64,000 nucleotides of DNA from Acetatifactor aquisgranensis. GTDB lineage: Bacteria; Bacillota; Clostridia; Lachnospirales; Lachnospiraceae. The notes below the pieces were generated by a model. It worked only from the letters and a program-made list of their open reading frames with translations, searched no databases and was not told the DNA's origin. The position numbers and the translations under genes were made by a program. The stretch spans positions 14,461-78,460 of the forward strand of contig NZ_CALPDH010000028.1 of the NCBI RefSeq assembly GCF_943193215.1, read 5' to 3'. This document shows positions 17,701-25,881 of the stretch, one piece after another; within the stretch, counting starts at the first letter, position 1, and each line of letters starts with the position of its first letter.

Positions 17701-18712
17701 TATTCTGTCTGTCCAATCGGACATCCTGTACCTGTGAGAGATTGTCATAGCGCGTCTTCCGCAGCACCAGCTTCTCTCCCGCCGCCTGCGCCAGGTTGGA
17801 AAGGACTCCCTTGCCCACCATGGGCATGTATAATCCCTCGCTGTCCCTGACAGCCAGCAGATATCCCGACTGCTGCTGATCGTTCAGCTCGGCCACCGGG
17901 AAATAATCGTACAGAGTCCTGGCGGAAATCTCCACTCCCATCACTCCGTACACCTGTCCCTGATGCCTGAGCGGCAGGGAGTATGTAATCATCTCGTAGG
18001 AATCCGCGATTCCTTTCTCAAGGAAAAAGGGCAGAGACCAATATCCCAAGTCGTCTGCATCCGCCCCGGCATATTCCGTTCCTGCCCGCCAGGGTTCATA
18101 GAAATAATTGTCCGCGGCGTCCTTCCCCTGTCCCTCCATCCGGAAATGAGTCGTCCAGGAGGTATCCAGCGGGATATTCCACTTTCTGGAAAGCATCTTG
18201 CTGCCTCTCTCCAAAAGCAGATCCGTATTATTGGCGGGATTGGTATACGGATCTGAATCCCGCACAAAAAAGCCCGCAAAATCCCCCGGCTCCTCCATAT
18301 CCGCATCTGTCAGAATCAGAAAAATGCCGCTGGCAGAATGTCTCTGCAGGATATCAAGGCATTCCGGGAAAAGCAGAGCCAGCAATTCGTTCTTCATCTC
18401 ATCGGAGGCAAACAGCTCCTCCACGCTTATGTCCTCGTCCTGCAGATAGCCATGCAGAATTTCCTCTATGAGGCCCTCCTGCTCACAGACGGTGGCCCAC
18501 TGCTGGTTCATGTCATTCTGCAGAATCACTTTTCTGTTTTCCACCATACGGTTCATCATGCTGACGGAATATTCCTCCAGCCTGCCCGCAACTCTCTTTA
18601 TCACCAGCGTGCCGATGGTAATGACGCTCTGTGTCAGCATGATGATAATCAGGGGAATCAGAAAAATCTTGAATATTGTCGCCTTTTTTCTGTCTCGCTT
18701 TTCGCTTTCCAT
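14759..18712 (-). CDS. Hybrid sensor histidine kinase/response regulator (Cache-PAS-GGDEF-GAF-HK-REC)
   Basis: 1317 residues. Helix at about 13-36, extracytoplasmic Cache-like domain 40-370, second helix 378-402 with a HAMP-like start, PAS 458-570, GGDEF-like 585-745, GAF-like 770-905, HisKA with His947 (SRMSHEIRTPMNGI), ATPase 1050-1165 (LLGNAVKF, DTGIGIP, GTGLGLS), receiver 1185-1308 with acceptor Asp1237. The GGDEF signature reads DGDEF (665-669), so cyclase activity is doubtful. The gene starts 1 nt after a solute-binding lipoprotein gene, implying that the lipoprotein delivers the ligand signal. There is no separate output regulator nearby. Confidence 0.92.
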   Translation of the reverse strand: MESEKRDRKKATIFKIFLIPLIIIMLTQSVITIGTLVIKRVAGRLEEYSVSMMNRMVENRKVILQNDMNQQWATVCEQEGLIEEILHGYLQDEDISVEELFASDEMKNELLALLFPECLDILQRHSASGIFLILTDADMEEPGDFAGFFVRDSDPYTNPANNTDLLLERGSKMLSRKWNIPLDTSWTTHFRMEGQGKDAADNYFYEPWRAGTEYAGADADDLGYWSLPFFLEKGIADSYEMITYSLPLRHQGQVYGVMGVEISARTLYDYFPVAELNDQQQSGYLLAVRDSEGLYMPMVGKGVLSNLAQAAGEKLVLRKTRYDNLSQVQDVRLDRQNIYAVACPLRLYSNNVPYENTEWVLLGLDTEEDLFGMSRQLYLWLVIAILIGLIFGVFGIYILVRFLTRPVQQLMQCISHGREGLQEFRPSNILEIDALYDVVKNLLEQQKEAENILLEEKERYRVALESSKDLFFSYDMQNHILDIVNHETMSGQWQCRDSESGFIASEYIYEADRAAAIKALQSREDKMYAEFRMKWPEDSDYLWVAISGKVVYDTDGRRWKMVGSIRDIQEQKEKEARQRRRNATDGITGLYTFSAGLEQLEICRSTCGHRGAMVTLFVGQLKECNEKNGIVFGDMILEELGGLTRDCCRAYAVQERQETVALRLDGDEFAIWLANADRQRAGEWTENLLGKAASVFDRERFIVDIRAGVACGGREQTAETLICMAKLARMRAIPDREGAYIFYEDIPKPERERLPELQGREVNSLDYGEDVSLVSIALNLFGKGADFPAQMTLMLRKIGRLYRAEAAQVSVLRADFSSNYLEYQWHRDGSAVSENVRKYKEEDRAAFCGWLGQEKMKWFSEEDSRREMLQTFLSIAPGQYGLALPMYDNGNYMGNICILGMEQALLESQEEYQNLAELGSVIQSQMNQQQHDIASKAKSEFLSRMSHEIRTPMNGIIGMTEIALHQNQSQERITDCLQKIQSSSGYLLGLINDILDMSKIESGKMKLEKYDFDMQEMLDTIRELIMPQAVAKGIEFVQEISLTHRWLAADRMRISQVLINLLGNAVKFTPAGGKITLTIQERETVDGNALISFAVQDTGIGIPEEDRERVFRSFEQSTDRNPSKQQGTGLGLSISSRLVQMMGSSIRLDSEVGKGSRFGFQVYLALGECVEDDGQREEISFDGYRVLVVEDNEINVEIAQSLLEERNFTVDCVFNGKEAVERIRSTPPGTYDVILMDIMMPVMDGLDATRAIRGMDREDCRTIPIVAMSANAFDDDLKKSVECGMNGHLSKPVEVDKLYQTLDEILRGKNEKDKTGG

Positions 18713-18713
18713 T

Positions 18714-20174
18714 TTACCCCTGCTTTTCCACTGCCTGTCTCAGCGTCCCGCAAAAATCTTCGTACCACTCTTCAAAGGCTTCTTCTGTCACATAGCCGCC
18801 CGCAGCCTCTTCCAGGCTCTTCCCCTGTGCCAGGGCCTCTTCCACAGCCGCCCTGTCCGCAGCAGCCTTGTCCGCAAGATGGTATTCCAGCACTTTTCTG
18901 GCCGCCGAGCCGTTCTGAAAGCTCTTGTTCGTATACAGCGTCATATCGTCCATGGCCTTAAAAACAGAAACCAGGCAGTCATATGTCTTCGGAGCCACCT
19001 CCAGCCCCTGTTCCGCGATTACCTGATCCAGCTTCTCCGCGCTCCCTGCGTCCTTGCGCACCGGCAGATAGCCGGAGACACTGCCGAACCGCAGATTATT
19101 TTCCGCCTCCGTGAACCATTTCAGGAATTCTACAGCGGCATACTCGTGCTTCTCGTCAGACTTGCTGACCACCATGCCCGCGCCCTGCTGTACCGCGTAA
19201 CGCTCTCCGCCCGCGAACACAGGCGCCTGCATCACGATATAGTCAATGGCATAGCTGCCGTCCTCCAGCTCCACCTGATTGGGAAAATACATGGCTGAGG
19301 CAGTGGAACCCGTGTAAGCCAGCAAGTCTCCCGTCTTCACATCGTCGGAACGGAATGAGCCGTAGGCCCCGAAATACCCTTTGACCATAGGCACGTAGTA
19401 ATTCTCCCAGAGACGGTGCAGCTCCTCCCTGGGCAGATTCAAGGTCACCTGGCCGTTCTCCACGTGGAAAATCTCCACTCCCAGCTGATGCATGCCGATG
19501 ACGAAATAATTGGCCACCGCGTCCCTGCCGTAAAACGCCCTGCCGTCCCCCGGCACATCCGGCGTCTGGCTGTCCGTCCATTCATAGTATTTCTGTGCCA
19601 CGGCGGTGATGCCCTCCATAGTCTCCAGATCCCCGAGAGAGGCGCCTGTCGCCGCCGCAAAGGCTTCCCAGTCCGTCCTGTTGATCATCATCATTTCCGT
19701 GGATTTCGCCACGGGAAAAATCCGCAGGGATCCGTCCGATGCGATGCGTCCCTCTTCTATGTAGGAGTCCACATACTTTTCCAGTTCTTCCTTGTCCATA
19801 TAGTCCGACAGATTGGCCAGAGCGCCCGCCTGCTCCACTTCATAGGCGGTATCCGCATAAGAGGAGAACAGATCCGGCATGGGATCGGCCCCCACTTCTC
19901 CATTGATAGCCTCCCGCACCGCGGTCTCTAAATCCGATACAGAGCCCTGGCTGTAGCCCTGCACATAAATTCCCTTTTCCCTGCCTGCGGTATCGTTAAA
20001 CTCCTCCACCAGCGCGTCAAACGCCGCCTGCTGGGAACCGTTATAATAATGCCATACTGTCAGGGAAACAGGATTGCCGGGATCCAGCGGATTCTTATTC
20101 CCGCATCCTGTCAGACCAAAAAACAACACTGCCGTTATGCACAAAATTCCGGCTTTCTTTTTACTGTTTTTCAT
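18714..20174 (-). CDS. Extracellular solute-binding lipoprotein (family 1), likely sensory
   Basis: 486-residue ABC-type sugar-binding protein fold: lipoprotein signal ILCITAVLFFGLTGCG with lipidated Cys, then LTVWHYYNGSQQAAFDALVEEFN, the N-lobe start of this family, and a conserved YAAVEFLKWFTEAENN near the end. The start MKNSKKKAG is chosen for GGGAGGTAAAG and because earlier in-frame Met codons overlap the -10 box. No ABC permease or ATPase is nearby; instead the gene is 1 nt ahead of a hybrid kinase with an extracytoplasmic domain. A sensory rather than transport role is my inference. Confidence 0.88.
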   Translation of the reverse strand: MKNSKKKAGILCITAVLFFGLTGCGNKNPLDPGNPVSLTVWHYYNGSQQAAFDALVEEFNDTAGREKGIYVQGYSQGSVSDLETAVREAINGEVGADPMPDLFSSYADTAYEVEQAGALANLSDYMDKEELEKYVDSYIEEGRIASDGSLRIFPVAKSTEMMMINRTDWEAFAAATGASLGDLETMEGITAVAQKYYEWTDSQTPDVPGDGRAFYGRDAVANYFVIGMHQLGVEIFHVENGQVTLNLPREELHRLWENYYVPMVKGYFGAYGSFRSDDVKTGDLLAYTGSTASAMYFPNQVELEDGSYAIDYIVMQAPVFAGGERYAVQQGAGMVVSKSDEKHEYAAVEFLKWFTEAENNLRFGSVSGYLPVRKDAGSAEKLDQVIAEQGLEVAPKTYDCLVSVFKAMDDMTLYTNKSFQNGSAARKVLEYHLADKAAADRAAVEEALAQGKSLEEAAGGYVTEEAFEEWYEDFCGTLRQAVEKQG

Positions 20175-20211
20175 CTTTACCTCCCATGCGCCTGCTTTTT
20201 CATTATCTTTC

Positions 20212-20240
20212 ATTCTAGCATACCCCTTATATATTTTCAA
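20212..20240 (-). promoter_or_regulatory. Promoter of the binding-protein/hybrid-kinase operon
   Basis: Minus strand: -35 TTGAAA (20235-20240), 17-bp spacer, -10 TAGAAT (20212-20217), about 40 nt upstream of the chosen start codon. Confidence 0.7.
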
Positions 20241-20262
20241 TAAAACTATCGTCTTTCCAAGC

Positions 20263-20307
20263 AAAAAAGGAACTTACTTCGACCACAGCCTAACGTAAAT
20301 TCCTTTT
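20263..20307 (-). terminator. Terminator of the tRNA pair
   Basis: Minus-strand stem AAAGGAA/TTCCTTT, extended by TTAC/GTAA across one mismatch, ends in a run of T (plus-strand A-run at 20263-20268). It lies immediately after tRNA-Leu. Confidence 0.65.
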
Positions 20308-20313
20308 AAGCAG

Positions 20314-20397
20314 TGCAGGTAGCCGGACTTGAACCGGCACGGAGTCGCCCCCGAGAGATTTTAAGTCTCTTGTGTCTGCCTATTCCACCATACCTGC
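20314..20397 (-). tRNA. tRNA-Leu (anticodon TAA)
   Basis: Reading the minus strand gives acceptor GCAGGTA pairing with TACCTGC plus discriminator A, a D-arm with GTGGAAT and AGGCAGAC, anticodon stem AGAGACT-TAA-AATCTCT, a long variable arm (CGGGGGCGACTCCG) and a T-arm with GGTTCAAGTCC. CCA is not encoded. 84 nt, class II as expected for Leu. Confidence 0.95.
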
Positions 20398-20411
20398 ATA
20401 TTCAAAATGAA

Positions 20412-20493
20412 TGGATGGAGGTGGATTCGAACCACCGAAGCAATTTGCAGCAGATTTACAGTCTGTCCCCTTTGGCCACTCGGGAATCCATCC
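20412..20493 (-). tRNA. tRNA-Tyr (anticodon GTA)
   Basis: Minus strand: acceptor GGATGGA pairing with TCCATCC plus discriminator A, D-arm CCCGAGTGGCC, anticodon loop ACTGTAAAT with GTA, a variable arm of class II length, and T-arm GGTTCGAATCC. CCA is not encoded. Transcribed ahead of tRNA-Leu. Confidence 0.95.
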
Positions 20494-20520
20494 ATATCAG
20501 GCTATCGCCCGAACAAAGAA

Positions 20521-20549
20521 ATTGTAGCATAGTTTCGCACAGATCGCAA
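20521..20549 (-). promoter_or_regulatory. Promoter of the tRNA-Tyr/tRNA-Leu unit
   Basis: Minus strand -35 TTGCGA (20544-20549), 17-bp spacer, -10 TACAAT (20521-20526), about 28 nt ahead of tRNA-Tyr. Confidence 0.75.
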
Positions 20550-20580
20550 GGGTTATTTCAAAAAACGGGCCAAAACGGCT

Positions 20581-21360
20581 TCAGTTAAAATAGGCCGCAA
20601 TGCCCTGGGCCATCCCTTCCACCAGCCTGTCCTGATAATCCTTTGACGTGATGGCCTGCCGCTCCGCAGGATCGGACAGAAACGCTGTCTCTATCAGGCA
20701 GGCGGGCATGGATGCCTCCCGGATCACATACAGTTCATCCGTATCCTGGATTCCTCTGTCCACGGCGCCCGTCTTTTCTACAGCCCCCTGCTGTATCAGT
20801 CCGGCCAGGCGGCCGCTGTCCGCAAGCTTTCCGCAGTACCAGGTCTCGATGCCGCTTACCCCGATTTCCGTGCCATCATAGGCATTCTGGTGGATGCTGA
20901 CGAAAATGTCCGCTCCCGCGTTCTCCGCCTCCGTCACCCTCTCCTCCAGAGACGGCAGGCTCCCATCGTCCTCCCGCAGCATCACGGTCTCAAAGCCCAG
21001 CTCCTGCAGCTTTTCAGAAAGGCCCCTGGCCAGCTCCAGATTGACCACCGCCTCCGACACGCCCTCTCTGTAGCAGCCGTCGTCCTCCCCGCCATGCCCG
21101 GCGTCAATGGCTACCAGCGCCACAGGACCCGTATCGTTCAGCAGGAAAATATCCCCGTTCCCGCCGTCAGCCACGCCCGGAATATCCTCAGTCCCCTCTG
21201 CCGCACTGTCCCCGGCAAAGACATTGATGCACGCGGAGATCAGCAGATAGCAGCCCTTGCCCAGAACAGCCGCGGACAAAAAGAAAGCTGTCAGGAATAC
21301 TGCCGTCCTCACCAGCTTATCTTTTCTGAAATCCTGTCCTCTGACGCTCTGCCTGCGCAT
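20581..21360 (-). CDS. N-acetylmuramoyl-L-alanine amidase (Amidase_3, CwlD-like)
   Basis: 259-residue zinc amidase that cleaves the peptide stem from glycan strands. After a basic N-terminus there is a single membrane/signal helix (VRTAVFLTAFFLSAAVLG). The catalytic core has the zinc ligands in VAIDAGHGGEDDG and IFVSIHQNAYD and the general base in CLIETAFLSD. GAGGAGCAGG precedes the ATG. It lies 100 nt after the four-gene two-component operon and may be co-expressed with it. CwlD makes muramic-lactam of spore cortex in Bacillus; assignment to CwlD rather than another amidase is uncertain. Confidence 0.88.
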   Translation of the reverse strand: MRRQSVRGQDFRKDKLVRTAVFLTAFFLSAAVLGKGCYLLISACINVFAGDSAAEGTEDIPGVADGGNGDIFLLNDTGPVALVAIDAGHGGEDDGCYREGVSEAVVNLELARGLSEKLQELGFETVMLREDDGSLPSLEERVTEAENAGADIFVSIHQNAYDGTEIGVSGIETWYCGKLADSGRLAGLIQQGAVEKTGAVDRGIQDTDELYVIREASMPACLIETAFLSDPAERQAITSKDYQDRLVEGMAQGIAAYFN

Positions 21361-21459
21361 ATCCTGCTCCTCGCTTTTCTTATCTGTCGGCTACAGTATA
21401 CAGAAAAGCTTTATCAAAATGACATCCTTTTTGTATCCAAGTTGTATCATCTGAAAATC

Positions 21460-22302
21460 TTACTTTGAAATTTTCAGGTACATCTCATTGATTCCTTCGT
21501 AGTATCCCACCGTGGCCACCACATCCTCCTCGTCCATCCCATAAAAAGTATATTTTTTGAAATATGGCGTATTCTCCGACAGGGGGTTCGTGTTCTCATA
21601 CTCCTCCGGCTCCCCCAGTTCCATATATTCCGCCCATGCCGCCACCAGCCTGTCCGCATCCACGGCTTCCCAGGAAACGATTCCCGTCCGCGCGTAGAAC
21701 TCGTATATCTTGCCCGTATCCGCGTCCACATAGGCATCCAGCAGACGGTTCTCCTTGTTGGCATTCTGCAGGCTGGTGTCCAGACTGATTTTCCAGACCA
21801 GCACATTGTTCTGGGGATCCGGCACATCGATTGCGGAATACAGTACGGCGCTGTAGGAGTCCTGCGTCAGTTCCTGGACTCCCTCCGGCAGTATCCCCCG
21901 CTCCTTCAGCTCCCGGATGCCCTGATTGGTCAGTTCGATTCCCGCGCTCTCCTCCACGTCCTGCCCGGAAGAGTCTTTCCTGTTGGCCACGAATGCATAA
22001 ATGCCTGTCAGATTATCATAGTCCAGCTCGTCCCCCCGGGTCATGGCATTCTGATCGCTCTCCGGCAGAATCTGGTTATTCAGGCATTTCGACAAAATAT
22101 ATACCTTTTCATTGCTGCCCAGAGAATAACGGTATCCCTCCGTTCCCGTCCGGGTCTCCTGGGTCTGGATCTGGTTCAGGATACTGCTGTCCCGGTATTT
22201 CGCCAGAGCCTCCGGCCCCCACACCGCAAGCCCCGCGATAACCGCCGCCAGGGGAATCAGCAGCAGGCTAAGTTTCTCCCAGTTCTTTCTCGTCATCTTC
22301 AT
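21460..22302 (-). CDS. Membrane-anchored PepSY-like accessory protein
   Basis: About 280 residues: N-terminal helix (LSLLLIPLAAVIAGLAVWG) and a large external part. The segment DAYVDADTGKIYEFYA resembles a PepSY repeat (a peptidase/kinase-modulating fold, as in YycI-type regulators). No signal-peptidase or lipobox site is seen, so it is probably anchored. It overlaps the 3' end of the histidine kinase gene by 35 nt. The start is uncertain; the ATG at 22302 is best spaced from GAGG, with others at 22311 and 22296. The likely role is modulation of the upstream kinase, by inference from position. Confidence 0.7.
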   Translation of the reverse strand: MKMTRKNWEKLSLLLIPLAAVIAGLAVWGPEALAKYRDSSILNQIQTQETRTGTEGYRYSLGSNEKVYILSKCLNNQILPESDQNAMTRGDELDYDNLTGIYAFVANRKDSSGQDVEESAGIELTNQGIRELKERGILPEGVQELTQDSYSAVLYSAIDVPDPQNNVLVWKISLDTSLQNANKENRLLDAYVDADTGKIYEFYARTGIVSWEAVDADRLVAAWAEYMELGEPEEYENTNPLSENTPYFKKYTFYGMDEEDVVATVGYYEGINEMYLKISK

Positions 22303-23845
22303 TTTCCGCATCCTCAACTGCCTCTCCCTGTGCTTTCCCGGCCTGTGGTTCCATTTCCCATGACGCCATGTCGCGGGCTGCCTCATTCTGGCGGAGGGTT
22401 TCCTCCGCCACTTTCCGCCGCGCCTGCGCATCCTGCCCGGGCTCTTCTTTCCTGTCCGGAATCACGAAACTGATGCAGGTGCCCTCGCCCACCCTGCTCT
22501 CTATCTTCAGCTCACTGTCATGGAGCCGCAGTATCTCCACGCACAGCGCAAGGCCCAGACCCGCCCCGTTCCTGCTGCGGGAGCGGGACTTGTCCACCAT
22601 GTAAAAGGCTTCCGTGACCTTCATCAGCTCCTCCTCAGGAATGCCTACGCCTACGTCTTTTACCCGGAAAGCATAGGCATTCTCCAGCCGCTTTCCAATC
22701 ACTTCCACCAGGCCTCCCTCACTGGAAGCCTTACAGGCATTGTCCACCAGATTCAGCAGGACGGACTTTAAGAGATTGGCCTCCGCGTACACTGTCCCGC
22801 TGCTGAAAGCAAAGCGGATCCGCTGCTCCTTATTTCCCGAAAACATGTCTTTCAGATATTCAAACAGTACTTTAGCCGCCACCGGCTGGGGGTCTATGGT
22901 CTCCCGCTTGGTGACGATGATGTCCAGCAGCCGGAAAGACATATTCTCCAGGCGCTTCCCCTCCGTATAGATATAGTTGGAAGACAGAAAATGCTTCTCC
23001 TCATCCAGCTTTCTTGACCGCAGCAGATCCGCATAACCGATGATTGCGGTCAGCGGCGTCTTCAATTCGTGGGCAAAGGCGGCAATGAAATCTTCCCTGG
23101 CCCGCACCTCTTCCTGCAGTTCCCCGATGGTGGCCTCCAGCACATTGGCCATGCTGTTGAAATCCACGGTGAGCTGCCCCAGTTCGTCGCTGCTGACCTT
23201 CTTCGCCCGGTAGCTGTAGTCTCCCCCGGCCATCTGTCTGGTGGCCCCGGTGAGCAGGCGGATGGGCTTGGTCAGCCAGGTGCAGATCAGGAACATCACA
23301 AAGGAGCTGCACACCAGCATGGCGAGAGTCACCCTCCGGTACACGGAAAACCCAAGCGTGCGCTCCTCGAACACTTCCGTCACGTCCTCCAGGGTCTCCA
23401 GATACAGATTCCTGTCCAGAGCGTTGACCATGAGCCCCGTATGGACATAATAGCGGTCCCCCTGACGAACCACCTGCCAGATTCTCGCGTCCTCCGTAAT
23501 CTGCTGCAGAAGCGCGGAATCCTCCGCGAAGCCGATGCTCTGATACAGGACTTCCTTCTCTTCATTGGAAAGCCTTAGGAACCGTTCCGTACCCTGGCCG
23601 CTGCTCTCCAGCTTGGTCCCGATCTGCTCCACGGCGATGTCCTGGAGCACGTTATATTTTGTAGGTATGTTCAGGGCCGCCGTCTCAAAGGCGAACCGCA
23701 GGATGTTGCTGCCGTCCAGGGCCTGGGCCACCTCCCGCTCCATGGATTTCTGGAAGACGGAGTTCACGAACAGATAGCCGCTTAAGCCGAATGCCAATGC
23801 CATGATGATGATTGTCCATAGCAAAATCTTGTTCACAAACTTCAT
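22268..23845 (-). CDS. Sensor histidine kinase (OmpR-pair type)
   Basis: 525 residues: first helix at about 7-27 (LLWTIIIMALAFGLSGYLFV), extracytoplasmic domain to about 180, second helix (VTLAMLVCSSFVMFLICTW), HAMP, HisKA with AAFAHELKTPLTAIIGYADL, and an ATPase with LLNLVDNACKAS, DVGVGIP and GAGLGLALC. A charged tail of about 60 residues (Glu/Ala/Gln-rich) follows the ATPase domain and is unusual. It is encoded 2 nt after its response regulator. The signal is unknown; the two exported proteins of the operon are candidate sensors. Confidence 0.92.
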   Translation of the reverse strand: MKFVNKILLWTIIIMALAFGLSGYLFVNSVFQKSMEREVAQALDGSNILRFAFETAALNIPTKYNVLQDIAVEQIGTKLESSGQGTERFLRLSNEEKEVLYQSIGFAEDSALLQQITEDARIWQVVRQGDRYYVHTGLMVNALDRNLYLETLEDVTEVFEERTLGFSVYRRVTLAMLVCSSFVMFLICTWLTKPIRLLTGATRQMAGGDYSYRAKKVSSDELGQLTVDFNSMANVLEATIGELQEEVRAREDFIAAFAHELKTPLTAIIGYADLLRSRKLDEEKHFLSSNYIYTEGKRLENMSFRLLDIIVTKRETIDPQPVAAKVLFEYLKDMFSGNKEQRIRFAFSSGTVYAEANLLKSVLLNLVDNACKASSEGGLVEVIGKRLENAYAFRVKDVGVGIPEEELMKVTEAFYMVDKSRSRSRNGAGLGLALCVEILRLHDSELKIESRVGEGTCISFVIPDRKEEPGQDAQARRKVAEETLRQNEAARDMASWEMEPQAGKAQGEAVEDAENEDDEKELGET

Positions 23846-23847
23846 AG

Positions 23848-24501
23848 TCAGATTTCCAGCCGGTAGCCTACCTTATACACTGCCACCAGATTCTCCTCCC
23901 AGCCCATCTTCCGGCGCAGTCTCTGGACATGGAGATCCAGGGTCCGGCTATCCGCCAGATATTCGTCCCCCCACACTTTTTCATAGAGATTTTCCCGAAA
24001 AAGGGCTATGTTCTTGTTGCTGATGAACAGCACCAGCAGGCCGTATTCCTTATTCGTAAGTATGACCGGTTTCCCCGCTTTCGTCACCTTTCTGGCCTCT
24101 GTGTCCACCACCACGTCCCCGGCCGTCAGCAGGACCTCCGTCTTGTTGTAGCGGCGCAGCACCACCTCTACCCTGGCCACCAGCTCCACCACGTCAAAGG
24201 GCTTCACCAGATAGTCCTCCGCTCCCAGCTTCAGGCCCTTTACCCTGTCCTTGACTTCATGTTTTGCCGTAATAAATATAACGGGAATCCGTAATGGCCT
24301 GATATATTCCATGATATCGAAGCCATCCGCCCCGGGAAGCATGATATCCAGGAGAATCAGGTCAAAGTTCTCCGATTCAATCATGTCAAGGGCCTCTAAT
24401 CCGTCCTGCACGGTCTTGCAGTGGTATCCCGCCGCCGACAGGTTAATGTCTATCAAGTCGCAGATGGACTTTTCATCGTCTACAATCAGTATCTTAATCA
24501 T
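23848..24501 (-). CDS. OmpR-family response regulator
   Basis: 217 residues: receiver domain (IKILIVDDEKS, acceptor Asp in LILLDIMLPGADG, Lys in YLVKPFD) and a winged-helix effector domain (EYLADSRTLDLHVQRLRRKM, VYKVGYRLE). AAAGAGGA precedes the ATG, which overlaps the stop of the upstream secreted protein by 4 nt. Second gene of a four-gene operon with the kinase and two exported proteins. Confidence 0.95.
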   Translation of the reverse strand: MIKILIVDDEKSICDLIDINLSAAGYHCKTVQDGLEALDMIESENFDLILLDIMLPGADGFDIMEYIRPLRIPVIFITAKHEVKDRVKGLKLGAEDYLVKPFDVVELVARVEVVLRRYNKTEVLLTAGDVVVDTEARKVTKAGKPVILTNKEYGLLVLFISNKNIALFRENLYEKVWGDEYLADSRTLDLHVQRLRRKMGWEENLVAVYKVGYRLEI

Positions 24502-25601
24502 TCCTCTTTAGGCCACCCCCAGTATTCTCTAATAATCCCTATCAGCTCATCCATGGTATCCTCCGGGCCGCACTGATAGATTTCCCCGAAATTCTTTTCC
24601 GCCTCGAACCCGTCCGTGCGCTGATAATATATGTCGCATTTCGTGTCAATGAGCAGTTCTCCGTCCGCGCCGGCGTAGCTGTATCTGGCCAGCACCACCA
24701 CGTCCTTCATCCCGTCCCCGTCCATGTCCCGGCAGACCAGGCCTTTCAGGGCGTAGAGATTGTCGTAGTCCTCCATGGGCTGGAAGCTCCAGACAATATC
24801 CCCCTGGGCGTTCACCAGGTAGATCATGAACACATCGTAATCCGCCATGCTTATGAAGCCCGGGACCACCAGGAGGCTCCCCTGTTTCTCGAAGTCCACC
24901 GTATAGCTGTGCTCCTGCACCAGATGAAAACCGTGCTCCAGCAGCTCCTCCAATGTAGTGGCCGTGTAGAGGATTTCCGTGGAATTGCCCTCCCCTACAT
25001 AGGAGGCGATGAAGTCCGCGCTCTTATTCATACTGAAGCGGTTTATCTTGTCCGAGATCCGCCAGTCACGGTAGAAGTCCCCGTCCCGCTGAAACAGCAC
25101 GTCCCCTACCCTGTAGCTTTTGCCCGCGTAGTCCCCGGTGTCGTTCTGGCATATGGTAATCAGCACGATGTCCGTGAGGCCGTCGTGATCCAGTTCCTGA
25201 AAGGACACGGATTCCAGGCTCTTCGTGGGCTGCTCCAGCTGTCCCGGATATTTGTGGTTGGTCTCCAGCTGGTTCGTCTTGAACAGCACGTCTCCGCCGC
25301 CGTCCACGATCAGCACCGCCAGTCTGTGGTACTCCTTGTGCATGATGGCCACCAGCTCCACTTCCTCCGGGCCGAAAGTCTCCAGCTGCACCGGGAAACG
25401 CTGCTCCTCTATAATTTCATATCCCGCGGCCTCCGCGTCCTCCAGGGAGCCGATGGACTCAAAAGCGCTCTGATAGGCCTCGTACTGCTGCACCAGAAGC
25501 GCGATTGTCTCATTCTGGGCCAGAACCTTTGCCGGATAAGCCAGACACCCTGTACAGAATAAAATGAATACAACTGTAATCAATATCCGCTTTTTCCCCA
25601 C
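24498..25601 (-). CDS. Secreted VCBS/FG-GAP-like protein heading a two-component operon
   Basis: About 367 residues. The start is taken as the GTG (MGKKRILITVV) because GGAGGAGG lies 8 nt before it; an ATG 8 codons upstream places that site inside the gene. Signal peptide with a possible signal-peptidase I site after KVLA. Two Asp-rich calcium-loop-like motifs, LDHDGLTDIVLI and MDGDGMKDVVVLA, resemble FG-GAP/VCBS propeller repeats. No enzyme motif. As first gene of the unit with regulator and kinase, it probably acts outside the cell as ligand binder or kinase modulator; that is inference. Confidence 0.75.
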   Translation of the reverse strand: MGKKRILITVVFILFCTGCLAYPAKVLAQNETIALLVQQYEAYQSAFESIGSLEDAEAAGYEIIEEQRFPVQLETFGPEEVELVAIMHKEYHRLAVLIVDGGGDVLFKTNQLETNHKYPGQLEQPTKSLESVSFQELDHDGLTDIVLITICQNDTGDYAGKSYRVGDVLFQRDGDFYRDWRISDKINRFSMNKSADFIASYVGEGNSTEILYTATTLEELLEHGFHLVQEHSYTVDFEKQGSLLVVPGFISMADYDVFMIYLVNAQGDIVWSFQPMEDYDNLYALKGLVCRDMDGDGMKDVVVLARYSYAGADGELLIDTKCDIYYQRTDGFEAEKNFGEIYQCGPEDTMDELIGIIREYWGWPKEE

Positions 25602-25817
25602 TGGAAGTTCCTCCTCCAAATTCATTATCTGAATATGGTGTCATCATAACCCGTTCTTGCATCATTTTGGCTACAAAACGCAGCTTTCTTTGGCAGTTCG
25701 GCTCCCTCCGCGCCGCATTCCGTATCCCAAATGCTCCTCCTTTTCCGCTTACGTAAATTATACCTCCATTCCATGGATATGCGCAAGTATGCATGGAGGA
25801 AATTCATTTGTAAAGCC

Positions 25818-25846
25818 TTTACACACTTTCGCAAATCTGCTATGAT
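25818..25846 (+). promoter_or_regulatory. Promoter of the MATE operon
   Basis: -35 TTTACA (25818-25823), 17-bp spacer, -10 TATGAT (25841-25846). About 30 nt of leader separate it from the leader-peptide ATG. Confidence 0.8.
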
Positions 25847-25881
25847 GAAACTGTCACAAAAGCCAGAAAAGGAGGGGGCAT

